64,000 bases of DNA from an uncultured Eubacteriales bacterium (GCA_949289125.1 CASEME010000018.1:222190-286189), one strand, 5' to 3'; positions 26,021 to 35,891 are shown, numbered from the stretch's first letter. Numbers and translations: made by a program. The notes: generated by a model not told the origin, from the letters alone.

Positions 26021-26062
26021 TACGGTGACGAAAAGTAATTTTGTTCGTCACCGTATTATTTT
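26021..26062. terminator. Terminator between convergent marR and MATE genes
   Basis: A perfect 12-bp stem (26021-26032 with 26044-26055) followed by a T-rich tract. It can serve both directions. Confidence 0.85.
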
Positions 26063-26113
26063 ATGCAAAATAGTTTTAACCAAACTGAAAACTGAATATT
26101 GAACGCGTATTTT

Positions 26114-27538
26114 TTATGCTTGACTGTCACTGCTGTTAGTGTCTTGTTGTTGCCCGACAATTTCGCCGTTATTATCCACCACAAGTTTTATCCACTTTGT
26201 ACCGCGCGAACGGATGTAGCATATAACAACTTTCAACAGTTCCACTGCCATTATTATCCAATTGAGAGCATATATATCCCAACCCAACTTCAATCCGCAC
26301 AACAACACCAAGGGTACAGAGATGAGCCACACCACAAGCAATTCGGACACCATTGTAAATGTGGTATCGCCGCCCGAACGCAAAATACCCACAATCAGCA
26401 TATAACCGAGTGAACGGAACACTGCGGTAATGCCATAAATTATTATCAGATTTTTTGCTACTTCCTGTGCTTGCTGTGATGCGTTGGTAAACATAGCAGG
26501 TGCAACAAAAGCACTAATGACGGTAAGAATACCTACCAATACTCCCGACACAATACCAAATTGTATAGAGTAAGAAGCGTATTTTTTCAACTTTTGTTTG
26601 TCGTTGCTTGCTATCGTATGCCCCATAATGACGCAGGCTGCCGCACCCACGCCCATCATAATGACAGACAGCACTTTGTCCACTGTAGACGTTATGTTGA
26701 CAGCGGCAAGGATAACTTCGCTGTTGGGCAATTTGTCATACACAAACATATATACAAAGTTGCTCAACGCCCAGCACACTTCATTGAGTACAATGGGCAA
26801 AAATACCTTGAAAAACTGCTTTGTAAATACCTTGTCATACTTGAACATCACTTTTGGACGTGCAAATATCGGATACTTTTTCCACAACAAACATATAAGT
26901 ATCAACACCGTCTCCAAAGCACGCGATGCTATTGTGCCATATGCCGCACCCATAAGACCATAAGCCGGCACACCCAACTTGCCATACATAAATATGTAGT
27001 TGAGCGCAATATTTGCAAGTACGGCAATTACACTGGTAATAAGGGGCACTGTAAGCCTTTTAAGCGCACGCAACACGTAGCCAAACGTTGCCGATATAAA
27101 CATGGGCAAAAAGCTCCACGCCACCATAGCAAGAAAGTCCTCTGCATATTGGCGGTATATCTCTTTGGGGTTGAACAAGCCAATTACCATATGTGGAAAG
27201 GCAATACACAACACCATCACTATTACAGTTGCTACACCATTGACGGCAAGTGCAACGCCTACACGTTGGGGGATAATTTTTATTTCTCCCTTAGCCGCAT
27301 ACTGCGCCACAAAAATATTGACGGCATTAGCTGTTGCAAACAATATAGTTTGGTACACAAACACCAATTGCCCTGCAAGTAGTACAGCCGACAAATAGGA
27401 ATCCACTTCGGGTGAGGGTAGACCTCCTACCATAATTTGGTCAAATATATTGAGCACGGCAGATATTAAATTTTGAAGCGCAACAGGTATTGCTAACTTG
27501 ATGATTGATGTTGTATATACCTTATTTTTGAAAAACAT
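26114..27538 (-). CDS. MATE-family efflux transporter (1)
   Basis: 474 aa with twelve membrane segments in two bundles. The first helix starts ALQNLISAVLNIFDQIMVGGL, a typical NorM/DinF-like start. MATE proteins export cationic drugs or metabolites by Na+ or H+ antiport. The C-terminal tail is polar and Gln/Asp/Ser-rich. The ATG at 27538 has a weak AGG upstream. It is separated from the next upstream gene by a terminator (27605-27642). Confidence 0.93.
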   Translation of the reverse strand: MFFKNKVYTTSIIKLAIPVALQNLISAVLNIFDQIMVGGLPSPEVDSYLSAVLLAGQLVFVYQTILFATANAVNIFVAQYAAKGEIKIIPQRVGVALAVNGVATVIVMVLCIAFPHMVIGLFNPKEIYRQYAEDFLAMVAWSFLPMFISATFGYVLRALKRLTVPLITSVIAVLANIALNYIFMYGKLGVPAYGLMGAAYGTIASRALETVLILICLLWKKYPIFARPKVMFKYDKVFTKQFFKVFLPIVLNEVCWALSNFVYMFVYDKLPNSEVILAAVNITSTVDKVLSVIMMGVGAAACVIMGHTIASNDKQKLKKYASYSIQFGIVSGVLVGILTVISAFVAPAMFTNASQQAQEVAKNLIIIYGITAVFRSLGYMLIVGILRSGGDTTFTMVSELLVVWLISVPLVLLCGLKLGWDIYALNWIIMAVELLKVVICYIRSRGTKWIKLVVDNNGEIVGQQQDTNSSDSQA

Positions 27539-27604
27539 ATAAGACCTGTCCCGTTAATTATACTACATTCCCGACTATCTTATCATACATTTGGCGCATA
27601 GGCA

Positions 27605-27642
27605 AACAAATAAAGTCGGATATTAAAATATCATATCCGACT
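27605..27642 (-). terminator. Terminator after the zinc-ribbon winged-helix gene
   Basis: A perfect 10-bp stem (27614-27623 with 27633-27642), then a T-rich tract on the minus strand. Confidence 0.85.
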
Positions 27643-27662
27643 CTATATTATATTCACAATAT

Positions 27663-28163
27663 TTAGTTGTGGTCAACGTCTTCCATAGTAAGTTGAGCAC
27701 TGCAGTTGGGACAGCGTACTGCATTGAGGTCGTTTACTATTGTGCCACAGTACATACAGCGCATACGCCGCTGTTTTTTGGGAGTAGTACTTGTAATTTC
27801 TTTGCCGTCAAAAGTAACACCTGTCAAATATCTGTTGGCAATAAGCCACCTTACTGCTAAAGAAGTGTTTTTTTCGTTCCAACCAAAGTTGGAGGCAATA
27901 AGCGATACGTCTGTTATTCCATCGTCTGTTATTACCTTAAGCACGTTGTATTTGGAACTAAGATTGCCAAAACGCACCCACATCATAGGCATTACGTAAA
28001 AGCCAACAGCAGTAAGCACTATGCCTGCCACCATCAATAGCGTCCACCCTTTTGTAGCACCAAATACAATAGCAGGTATTCCTGCTACAAAGCCAACAGA
28101 CATAAGCAAAGCTACCCAAAATGTAGTAGCACGTTTCTTTTTCAAAATGCCGTTATCTTTCAT
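27663..28163 (-). CDS. Membrane protein with C-terminal zinc ribbon
   Basis: 166 aa. Two membrane segments (about 14-35 and 40-60) are followed by a soluble part resembling a winged helix (ITDVSLIASNFGWNEKNTSLAVRWLIANRYL) and a zinc ribbon (CMYCG ... CPNC). The winged-helix plus ribbon pattern is seen in PCI-like regulatory proteins of Bacillota; the role is unknown. Its start overlaps the end of the MATE gene upstream by 11 nt, so the two are cotranscribed and probably translationally coupled. Confidence 0.75.
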   Translation of the reverse strand: MKDNGILKKKRATTFWVALLMSVGFVAGIPAIVFGATKGWTLLMVAGIVLTAVGFYVMPMMWVRFGNLSSKYNVLKVITDDGITDVSLIASNFGWNEKNTSLAVRWLIANRYLTGVTFDGKEITSTTPKKQRRMRCMYCGTIVNDLNAVRCPNCSAQLTMEDVDHN

Positions 28164-29778
28164 CTTTTACCTCCTCTGTGTCCTGCGGAAGTTGTTTGTC
28201 GGAAAACACACTTACAACACCCACTTTTGCCCACTTACCTTTAAGATATATTACAAACGCCCATATTGAACCTGCAAGCCAACCTATGGGAGAAGCAAAA
28301 AATACACCGTAAATGCTAACTGCATTGAGTGCAAACGCCGAAGTTACACGCACTGCAAAGCTAAACAGGTTGACTGTCATAGCCTTGACAGCAGCACCTG
28401 TACCACGTATAAGACTTGAAGTAGTCGTCATCCAGCACAGCAATACAAAACTTGGCAAATAGATACTCAAAAATACGTTGGCTATTTCCATAACGCGCTC
28501 TATGTCCAACAATTCCATATCGGCGTCCATCTTTACAAACAAATTGAACAGCAAGTTGCGACAGAAGAATATGATAGTTGCCAAGACCACAACTGTTATC
28601 AACATAAAACGCATAGTGGTATTGTAACCTTTGCGCACACGCTTTGTATCGCCCTTACCCATATTTTGTGCGGCATAACTGCTCATAGCTACGCCAAAGC
28701 TGTTGTTAATTTGGGTAAGCAATTCGTCTATACGGTTGCCAAGACCAAACGCCGCAGTAAACTCCGCACCGTTACCGTTGACAATGCCGTTGATAAACAT
28801 ATAACCTACTGTTGCGCACACGTTTTGAATAGTAGAAGGTATGCCCAACCGTACTATGCCGGTAAACAATCGCTTGTCAAACACAAATTCTTTACGTTTG
28901 AGCCTCAGCATAGGTACTCGCAGCATAACGTACACAAACATAATAACGGCAGACAAAAACTGCGCTATCATAGTACCTATTGCCACGCCTTCAATATTCA
29001 TATTGAACACAATTACAAACAGGCAATCCAGACCTATATTAAGCACAACGCACACTATAAGCGCAATAAGCGGTACAAGACTGTTGCCAAGACACCTCAG
29101 CACTTGCGCCAACGTGTTGTACATAGCCATAAACAGCAACCCTGCAAAGTAGTACTTAAGATAGGTAGAACTGTACTCTATGTATATTTCGTCCACCTGC
29201 AACAATCTCAGTAATGGCTTTGAAAGAAAAAAGCCCAATACGCCAAATATAACGGTAATTACCAATATGCTTATCATAAGCGTAGAATACGCTTTGCGCA
29301 AGCCATTGATATCGTTTCTGCCGAACAACTGACCAATGAGCACGGCAGAACCTGCTAAAAAGCCATTGAATACCGTAAGCAACAAATTGACTACGGGCAT
29401 TGACGCAGATAATGCGGCAAACTGCACTGCACCTTTGACATTGCCTAATACAAAGGCATCTGTCCAACTGTACATCAGTTGGAAAATGTTGCCAAACAAC
29501 AGCGGCAATGTAAACATCACTATTTGCTTCAATGGCGAACCTACAGTAAGGTCTACTGCACCTTTTTTGGATATTTTTTGCGCAACGCTTTGCGATTGCT
29601 CCATAACGGCAACACCCTCATTACCGTCTATCTGTACGGTGTTGTCCTCATATTGAGTTGGTGGCAATTCAGCTACTGCATTGTCTGTGTTTTGTTTGTC
29701 AGCCTGTGTATCGTTTGGATTATGTTGTTCCTCGTAATCTTGTTGTTGCACTTCTTCGTTTTTCAAATCTTTCACCAA
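28153..29778 (-). CDS. MATE-family efflux transporter (2) with acidic N-terminal tail
   Basis: 541 aa. The MATE core (about residues 80-520, twelve membrane segments) is preceded by an unusual tail of about 58 residues rich in Gln, Asn, Asp and Glu. The start is ambiguous. TTG 29778 or GTG 29775 lies 15 nt after a good promoter but lacks a ribosome site. ATG 29604 has GAGGG upstream and would remove the tail. Codons through the tail look coding and the promoter position favours the long form. The family exports cationic compounds. The gene downstream overlaps. Confidence 0.88.
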   Translation of the reverse strand: MVKDLKNEEVQQQDYEEQHNPNDTQADKQNTDNAVAELPPTQYEDNTVQIDGNEGVAVMEQSQSVAQKISKKGAVDLTVGSPLKQIVMFTLPLLFGNIFQLMYSWTDAFVLGNVKGAVQFAALSASMPVVNLLLTVFNGFLAGSAVLIGQLFGRNDINGLRKAYSTLMISILVITVIFGVLGFFLSKPLLRLLQVDEIYIEYSSTYLKYYFAGLLFMAMYNTLAQVLRCLGNSLVPLIALIVCVVLNIGLDCLFVIVFNMNIEGVAIGTMIAQFLSAVIMFVYVMLRVPMLRLKRKEFVFDKRLFTGIVRLGIPSTIQNVCATVGYMFINGIVNGNGAEFTAAFGLGNRIDELLTQINNSFGVAMSSYAAQNMGKGDTKRVRKGYNTTMRFMLITVVVLATIIFFCRNLLFNLFVKMDADMELLDIERVMEIANVFLSIYLPSFVLLCWMTTTSSLIRGTGAAVKAMTVNLFSFAVRVTSAFALNAVSIYGVFFASPIGWLAGSIWAFVIYLKGKWAKVGVVSVFSDKQLPQDTEEVKDER

Positions 29779-29798
29779 GTAAAATAGTTATATTATTT

Positions 29799-29827
29799 AT
29801 TATACACTCTTATTTTAACTTTGTCAC
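29799..29827 (-). promoter_or_regulatory. Promoter of MATE (2)
   Basis: Minus strand GTGACA (29827-29822), 17 nt, TATAAT (29804-29799). Confidence 0.7.
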
Positions 29828-29854
29828 CTCTATTTTTTTTATTGCACTACAACG

Positions 29855-29892
29855 ACAAAAAATGCACGTCCTTTATTACATAAAGACGTGCA
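29855..29892 (-). terminator. Terminator of the glycosyltransferase operon
   Basis: A stem of 12-13 bp with one bulge (29863-29875 with 29880-29892) and TTTTTT on the minus strand. Confidence 0.8.
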
Positions 29893-29967
29893 ATATATTG
29901 CTAAATGTTGTCAATTTGGACAAAATGCCCACTTTATGGCATTGTACTGTTGGGCATTGCAATAAAT

Positions 29968-31182
29968 TTATTCTTTGCCCAAGTTGGGAAACCTGCGTTT
30001 GAGCTGTTCAAAAAGAACATCTGCCACAATGTCTGCTCCGTCATCTCGTCTGTATGGCAAAGAGGCTTGTTTGTATTTATCCAAAATATGAGGATTATCG
30101 ATAACTTGTTGCAAAAACTCTACTATCTTATGTATGTCGGTAATTTGCAGAGCGCAACCACATTCTCCTGCATAGTAGTCTGCAGTTATCTTCTCCAACA
30201 TACCGCCATAGTGGTCGATAATCATAGGTGTGCCTAACATCATACATTCGCATATTGTGTTAGAACCGCCCTTGCCTACAAACAAATCTGCACAAGCAAT
30301 ATAATCATCCATATTTTTGCAAAATCCCAATGGCACAAAGGTAACGTTGGGGCTAACTTTGAGCTTTTGCAATTTTTGTAGCATATCTTCGTTTTTGCCA
30401 CACACAGACACCACTGTTATCGGCAAGTTGGAACACGCAAGCGCTTTGGTGCACTTGTAATGTTTTCCCAGCGCATACACACCGTCGGCAAGCACCACCG
30501 TCAATTTGTCTACAGGTAGTCCCAATCTCTCACGCAGTTGCTGTTTGCTTTCCGTAGGCAGACGCTTGGTAGTAACAAAGGGCACTTGTTTGACAAACTC
30601 TGCTTTGTAACCCGTGCTGAGGCAATGTTTATATGCCATATCGTTGTTAACGATGTACAAATCGTCACCCGATATTCTTCTGTCCCACACGTTGTATATG
30701 TAAGGATCGGGAGAATATTGTGCTACTATGCAATCGAGCAAACCGTGTCTTCGCGCTTCCAACGCAAAGTGGGCAGGCGAAAAGTACGTTGCTACAAGCA
30801 TATCTGGATCCATATCCACAATGGCTTTGATTACCTTATGCTTTGCTACTGCGTTGGCAGCATCTACAAAAAACAAACTGCCACGCTGACCAGACATAAC
30901 ACTGCCTGCGTGTTGCAAGCGTGCATACAGAGGACTTCTGTGAAGTAACTTTGTATCACGAGCCAATGCCCTGCCATAACTGCGTACAGTGCTGCTCTCG
31001 CTGTCTCTAAAGATATACCAGCGCACTATATCGCAATATTTGCCATATTTACGTTCAAATGCTTCTGCCATACCGTTGGCAGGAGCAATGTGTCCATAAC
31101 CTGCCTCAACAAAAGTAAATACTACTTTGGGACGTTGTTTTGCAGGCACATCTACCGAACGACTTTGCTTTGTCTTTTTCAT
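29968..31182 (-). CDS. GT28-type glycosyltransferase (MGDG-synthase/MurG-like)
   Basis: 404 aa. The N-terminal half has the acceptor-side glycine loop (EAGYGHIAPANGMAEAF). The C-terminal half has the nucleotide-sugar region FVGKGGSNTICECMMLGTPMI, typical of GT28 enzymes such as MurG and diacylglycerol glycosyltransferases. It probably adds a sugar from a UDP donor to a lipid acceptor at the membrane. The ATG at 31182 has AGGTG upstream. It is the last gene of an operon with a GT4 enzyme and a flippase-like protein, suggesting glycolipid or envelope-polymer synthesis. Confidence 0.85.
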   Translation of the reverse strand: MKKTKQSRSVDVPAKQRPKVVFTFVEAGYGHIAPANGMAEAFERKYGKYCDIVRWYIFRDSESSTVRSYGRALARDTKLLHRSPLYARLQHAGSVMSGQRGSLFFVDAANAVAKHKVIKAIVDMDPDMLVATYFSPAHFALEARRHGLLDCIVAQYSPDPYIYNVWDRRISGDDLYIVNNDMAYKHCLSTGYKAEFVKQVPFVTTKRLPTESKQQLRERLGLPVDKLTVVLADGVYALGKHYKCTKALACSNLPITVVSVCGKNEDMLQKLQKLKVSPNVTFVPLGFCKNMDDYIACADLFVGKGGSNTICECMMLGTPMIIDHYGGMLEKITADYYAGECGCALQITDIHKIVEFLQQVIDNPHILDKYKQASLPYRRDDGADIVADVLFEQLKRRFPNLGKE

Positions 31183-31207
31183 AGTGTACACCTATTCGGA
31201 AAGGCTG

Positions 31208-32374
31208 TTACTTATTTGCACCGAGCAACTGATCGTAATGTCCTTCTACCTCTTGTACTACGTCTTCCCAACTACGATAGACGTATTTGCGACAATTATC
31301 GCTAACTTGTTTCAACTTTTGTTTGTCTGTTATTATTTCTTCAATCTTATCTGCCCACACAGAGCTATCCTCTACCGCACAATAGCCGGAAAAACCGTCT
31401 GTTACTGTCTCGGCAGTTTGACTGTCTTTGATAAGCAAAGCAGGCAACGAAAACGTAGCTGCCTCTATAGGGCACAACGATGCAGTATCGTACACCGACG
31501 GAAACAAAAACAAGTCGGCTCTCAAATAAAATGCTCTCAAAAACTCTCTGTCGGTAATTTGTCCTACAAATATCACTCTGTCGCCAATGCCCATGCTTTC
31601 GGTAAGTTTGCGGTAGTTGTGCAATTCTTCGCCACCGCCCACTACAAGCATCTTAAATGGCAAATTGCGCTGTTTCAACTTGCTTAGAGCATCAAATACC
31701 AAAGGTAAATTTTTGGTACTAACAATGCGACCTACGAACAAAAACACATTTTCTTCGTCTTGCAAATGGTATTGTCTGTTGACCTCATCGACCAGCTGTT
31801 GAGCGTTGTTGGGCATAGTCATATCTGTGCCGTTACGAATAACGGTGACATCTCCTTTGTAACCGTATTCGCGCAACGTATCCACCGCTCCGTTGCTCAC
31901 CGTCCACACATAATCGGTCTCGTTGATAACCTTCATGATGCGTCGCATCATAAATGCAGTAAGTGCGCGGCTATGAGTGCACCGCACAAAGTCGTCACGA
32001 AACTTGGTATGCAGTGTTACTATTGACGGCACACCCAATTTGTGTGCCTGTTTGGCAAAATAATGTCCCAATCCAAAGGGAGAGTGGCTGTGGAAAATGT
32101 CCACGCCCTCTTTGAGAAGTTGCTTCACTTTATTGTCATTTTGTGGCAATGTGTTGCGATACCCGCCAAAAAATATATTGACCGATTTGACGTGTACTAC
32201 ATCGACACCTGTCTTTTTGTCGCCCTCAGCGTCAAGTTTTTTGCCATAACTTGTCACAAACAACTTGCAATCGTTGGTGCGTTGCAAAATATTTTTATAA
32301 TTGGTAACCACTACGTTGGGACCTGCCATTTGCGGATACCATGCGTCTAAAGACAGCCATATTTTTTTTCGCAT
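31208..32374 (-). CDS. GT4-family glycosyltransferase
   Basis: 388 aa, GT-B fold. N-terminal YPQMAGPNVVVTNY, central HSHSPFGLGHYFAKQ, then LFVGRIVSTKNL, and the donor-site ESMGIGDRVIF ... FLFPSVYDTASLCPIEAA. This resembles processive 1,2-diacylglycerol glucosyltransferases (alpha-glucosyl-diacylglycerol synthase group). The ATG at 32374 is preceded by GAGAAGG; a TTG at 32389 is rejected. The start lies 12 nt after the upstream stop, so it belongs to the operon. Confidence 0.88.
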   Translation of the reverse strand: MRKKIWLSLDAWYPQMAGPNVVVTNYKNILQRTNDCKLFVTSYGKKLDAEGDKKTGVDVVHVKSVNIFFGGYRNTLPQNDNKVKQLLKEGVDIFHSHSPFGLGHYFAKQAHKLGVPSIVTLHTKFRDDFVRCTHSRALTAFMMRRIMKVINETDYVWTVSNGAVDTLREYGYKGDVTVIRNGTDMTMPNNAQQLVDEVNRQYHLQDEENVFLFVGRIVSTKNLPLVFDALSKLKQRNLPFKMLVVGGGEELHNYRKLTESMGIGDRVIFVGQITDREFLRAFYLRADLFLFPSVYDTASLCPIEAATFSLPALLIKDSQTAETVTDGFSGYCAVEDSSVWADKIEEIITDKQKLKQVSDNCRKYVYRSWEDVVQEVEGHYDQLLGANK

Positions 32375-32385
32375 AACTAACCTTC

Positions 32386-33780
32386 TCAATCTGTCGGAGG
32401 TTCGGCAGATTGTTTTTTCTCTCGGCGCGAACGTACTGCGCCACGTATAACCTCAAATATATTGAGTATAAGCCCAATAAGTATATAGATGTAGTATGTG
32501 CAGAATCTCCACACAAACACAACCCAAAACAGTACAGATGCTGCAATATTTTGAAATGCAAGCAGTACTGCGTTTTCTACAAAACCGCTGTTACCGGGAG
32601 TAGGTATTACTGCAACACTCATTGTAGCAAATACGTTGAGCGTCATAACAGCAAACATTGTGGATATACCGGGTGTAACAGCATCTCCTCCCAATGCAAC
32701 CAATGCAAAGTAGGGGAAAGACATAGTGATAAAAGGCTCAAATACGCACAAAAGCAAAAGCATCAAAAAGCGCAATGGTTTTTTGGACATTATTACAAAG
32801 GACGCACGGAAGTCGTTGACGCCGTTGTACACTCTTTTCATTGCTCTTTCTTTATCTTTGACAATGCGCATTTTGTGCATCAAAGATACAAGTCCACCCA
32901 GCACTTTGCCTGTAACTTTGGGGAAAAATGCAAACACCACAATAAGTACAGGCATAATAGCATTGACAGCCCAGCCTATCCAACCTGCAATCAAAAACAC
33001 TTGACGTGTAGCATTGTCTGTCACATAGATATTGAGCGCATTGCCATTGAACGCCATAAGACAAAAGCATATTGTCACCCAGGCAAACATATTGGCAAAA
33101 TACTTGATAAGTATTACCGCAGATGCCGAGCCTGTGCTGTAACCTTTTTTGTGCAGGTAATATATCTGCATAGGTTGACCGCCCGAAGTAAAGGGGGTAA
33201 TGTTGTCGTAATATTTGCCTAACAAAGCAACTTTGCAACTGGTACGGAAGTTGCTTTTGCCTTCAGTTGCACGGGTAACTACGCTGTATTTTAAGGCATC
33301 TGCAAAAATGCTTATTACCAATATACCAAGCGCAACGCCTGCATATACCCAATTGATGTTTTCAATCAATTTGTCCAAAGACTGTATCTCGCCCTCGCCT
33401 ACCGTAGAAGCAAGCTTAATCATAAAATACAATCCAAGACCAATGACTGCAAGCAACAATACAGTGCCCAACCAACGATTTTTACGTTTTTTAGGCTGTG
33501 GCAACTCACGCTCGCTAAAAGTCTTGATAGCCGTTTCCACTTCTTCTTCGTTAGGTATAAGACTTATTTTGCGTTTATGCTTGCCGTTTTTTGTTGTATT
33601 GTCAGCGTCCTGAGTTGATTGCTGTTCGGTGTCTTGTTGGGCAACACTATCCGAAACAACTTCTTTTTCCGTTGTTGTTTCCGTTGTGTTGTCCTCAGCA
33701 GTTTCAGACTGTGGCTCTACCGTAACAACTTCCACTATTTCAGGTTGTTCTGTTATTTTGTTTGTTTCTTTTTCGTTCAT
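32386..33780 (-). CDS. Flippase-like membrane protein (LPG-synthase TM / UPF0104 family)
   Basis: 464 aa. A cytoplasmic tail of about 105 residues, rich in Glu, Thr and Gln with a basic KHKRK patch, precedes eight or so membrane segments of the lysylphosphatidylglycerol-synthase membrane domain family. Landmarks are GGQPMQIYYLHKKGYS and, near the end, PTPGNSGFVENAV. The soluble lysyl-transferase domain of MprF is absent, so it resembles stand-alone AglD or flippase-like proteins that move lipids across the membrane. AAAGGGA precedes the ATG. First gene of the operon with the two glycosyltransferases. Confidence 0.85.
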   Translation of the reverse strand: MNEKETNKITEQPEIVEVVTVEPQSETAEDNTTETTTEKEVVSDSVAQQDTEQQSTQDADNTTKNGKHKRKISLIPNEEEVETAIKTFSERELPQPKKRKNRWLGTVLLLAVIGLGLYFMIKLASTVGEGEIQSLDKLIENINWVYAGVALGILVISIFADALKYSVVTRATEGKSNFRTSCKVALLGKYYDNITPFTSGGQPMQIYYLHKKGYSTGSASAVILIKYFANMFAWVTICFCLMAFNGNALNIYVTDNATRQVFLIAGWIGWAVNAIMPVLIVVFAFFPKVTGKVLGGLVSLMHKMRIVKDKERAMKRVYNGVNDFRASFVIMSKKPLRFLMLLLLCVFEPFITMSFPYFALVALGGDAVTPGISTMFAVMTLNVFATMSVAVIPTPGNSGFVENAVLLAFQNIAASVLFWVVFVWRFCTYYIYILIGLILNIFEVIRGAVRSRREKKQSAEPPTD

Positions 33781-33867
33781 TTGCGATTTCCCTTTATCGA
33801 ATAATGAATGTAGTTGTTAATAAGCAGTTGCTCAAAAGCACTATGTCAACGCCTATAATATCAATAG

Positions 33868-34974
33868 TTATTTGTCAAGCTGTTGTTTGACGTCAGACAA
33901 TGCCTTAGCAATAACCTTGTCCATATCGTAGTAGGTATAATTGCCAAGTCTGCCGCCAAATATTACATTTTTTTCTTTTTTGGCTAACTGTAGATATTGT
34001 TGATACAACTGAGTATTTTTTTGGTCGTTTACAGGATAGTAAGGCTCCTGCTCAGGCGTCCATTCGGACGGATATTCTTTGGATATCACTGTTTTGTCAC
34101 TATTGACAAATTCAAAATGTTTGTGCTCAATAATACGCGTATACGGCACTTCTCTTTCTGTATAATTGACAACGGCATTGCCCTGATAATTGTCGCATTC
34201 CAAAACCTCTGTCTCAAAGCGTACCGTACGATACTCCAATCTGCCAAGACTATAATCAAAGTACTCGTCCATAGCACCGGTATAAACTACTGTTTTTGCC
34301 ACTTTGCCATTGGCTTTGACAAACTCTTTGTAGTCGGTATTGAGTTTGACTTCCACACCTTCCAACAGTTTTTCCACCATCTGCGTATAACCTCCTTCGG
34401 GTATGCCTTGATAGCGGTCGTTGAAGTAGTTGTTGTCAAATGTCCAACGCAACGGCAATCTTTTGATGATGAAGGCAGGCAATTTGTCACAACTGCGCCC
34501 CCACTGTTTTTCGGTATATCCTTTTATCAACTTTTCGTAGACGTCACGACCAACAAGGCTCAACGCCTGTTCTTCCAAGTTTTTGGGCTCGGTAATATTT
34601 TCGGCACGGCGTTGCTCTTCTATACGCGCTTTTGCCTGTTGCGGAGTAAATACGTCACGCCAAAGTTTGGTAAACGTATTCATATTGAAAGGCATATTGT
34701 ACAGCTCGTCCTTGTAGCGTGCTATAGGACTATTGATATAATTGTTAAAACGTGCAAAGCCATTGACATAGTTCCATATCTGCTCGTCAGAGGTATGGAA
34801 AATATGCGCGCCGTACTTGTGCACATTGATGCCTTCCACTTTTTCTGTATAAATATTGCCGCCTATATGCGGTCGTCTGTCTATTACCAAACATTTCTTG
34901 CCTGCTTTGGTAGCTTCTCTTGCAAAGACGCTGCCATACAGACCTGCGCCCACTATCAAATAGTCGTACTTCAT
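33868..34974 (-). CDS. glf: UDP-galactopyranose mutase
   Basis: 368 aa. FAD-binding N-terminus IVGAGLYGSVFAREA, then RPHIGGNIYTE, GAHIFHTSDEQIW, and ENITEPKNLEEQALSLVG. It interconverts UDP-galactopyranose and UDP-galactofuranose, the precursor of galactofuranosyl polymers. GGAGA precedes the ATG; an extended -10 promoter lies at 35012. The envelope operon starts 87 nt downstream, so glf may supply its sugar. Confidence 0.95.
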   Translation of the reverse strand: MKYDYLIVGAGLYGSVFAREATKAGKKCLVIDRRPHIGGNIYTEKVEGINVHKYGAHIFHTSDEQIWNYVNGFARFNNYINSPIARYKDELYNMPFNMNTFTKLWRDVFTPQQAKARIEEQRRAENITEPKNLEEQALSLVGRDVYEKLIKGYTEKQWGRSCDKLPAFIIKRLPLRWTFDNNYFNDRYQGIPEGGYTQMVEKLLEGVEVKLNTDYKEFVKANGKVAKTVVYTGAMDEYFDYSLGRLEYRTVRFETEVLECDNYQGNAVVNYTEREVPYTRIIEHKHFEFVNSDKTVISKEYPSEWTPEQEPYYPVNDQKNTQLYQQYLQLAKKEKNVIFGGRLGNYTYYDMDKVIAKALSDVKQQLDK

Positions 34975-35011
34975 AGTCTATCTCCGTAAATATACAAAAT
35001 GTGTGTTTTGT

Positions 35012-35040
35012 ATTATATCATAACTCAAGGCTTTATGCAA
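35012..35040 (-). promoter_or_regulatory. Promoter of glf
   Basis: Minus strand TTGCAT (35040-35035), 17 nt, TATAAT (35017-35012) with an extended TGA before it. Confidence 0.75.
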
Positions 35041-35123
35041 TGCTTTTGGCTCATTTAGCCAAGTTGCACATAATAAGTATATGTTTCAATATTATGCGTA
35101 CCAGACAACTAAATTATATTGCA

Positions 35124-35852
35124 TCAAAAAATTATTTTGGCAGTAAAGCACACTTTGTCGGCAATTTTGCCCACCACACGCAGACATCCGTCACTTTGGT
35201 TGCTGTACAGCGACAATACATCGCCGCAATGTGCCTCACTGTGATACTGTACTTCCACCCGCTTTATTGGTATAAAGGCATTATCACTATCTGCGCAGTC
35301 CATAGCGTACAACGGATAGTTGGTATTGTTGACATGCTTGTTCATATCAAGGTCGCTCCAACGTATGGTCTTGTCGTAACAATGCGTATAGCTACTGTCG
35401 GCAATAAGTTTTTCCGAAGCCGCACTTGCGCCCGAAGTCTGCTCTAAATACGGACCACCATATAGATGTTCGATATTGGACGGATTGATTATGTTGCGCT
35501 GCTTTAGGTCGAGCAAACACCATCTGCTTGTTGCTTTCAACACCACATTGCCATTTGCGTCCTTGCCTACAAACTCTCTGTCGCAAAAAAATCTGTTGGG
35601 CAAAACAGGCCATGTTGCAAGGGTAATTGTATCGTTGAGTGCTATCTTGCCACAAAACTCCACACACATCTTACTCAGCACAAACACCTTGCCTTCGTTG
35701 TGCAAAGCGTTCCAGCCAAAGCCCAACATATCGGCGTGCTCGGTGGCTATATCCTGCAAAAGTTCAAACACATGTTTTAACGTAATATCAAACTCTGCAT
35801 TAACGTTACTAACACTTATTGTATATTGTCTTTCCAAATAGTTGTTGCTCAT
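35124..35852 (-). CDS. Acyl-ACP thioesterase
   Basis: 242 aa. Two hotdog domains; the second has RWSDLDMNKHVNNTNYPLY, matching the plant FatA/FatB and bacterial TE motif (DxNxHVNN). It releases fatty acids from acyl carrier protein. The ATG at 35852 has GAGGG upstream, and a consensus promoter at 35892-35920 excludes the longer frame to 35996. Divergent from the P-type ATPase unit. Chain-length specificity is not predictable. Confidence 0.9.
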   Translation of the reverse strand: MSNNYLERQYTISVSNVNAEFDITLKHVFELLQDIATEHADMLGFGWNALHNEGKVFVLSKMCVEFCGKIALNDTITLATWPVLPNRFFCDREFVGKDANGNVVLKATSRWCLLDLKQRNIINPSNIEHLYGGPYLEQTSGASAASEKLIADSSYTHCYDKTIRWSDLDMNKHVNNTNYPLYAMDCADSDNAFIPIKRVEVQYHSEAHCGDVLSLYSNQSDGCLRVVGKIADKVCFTAKIIF

Positions 35853-35891
35853 AACATTGCCCTCAACATGCCAATGTATTGATTTGTGCAC

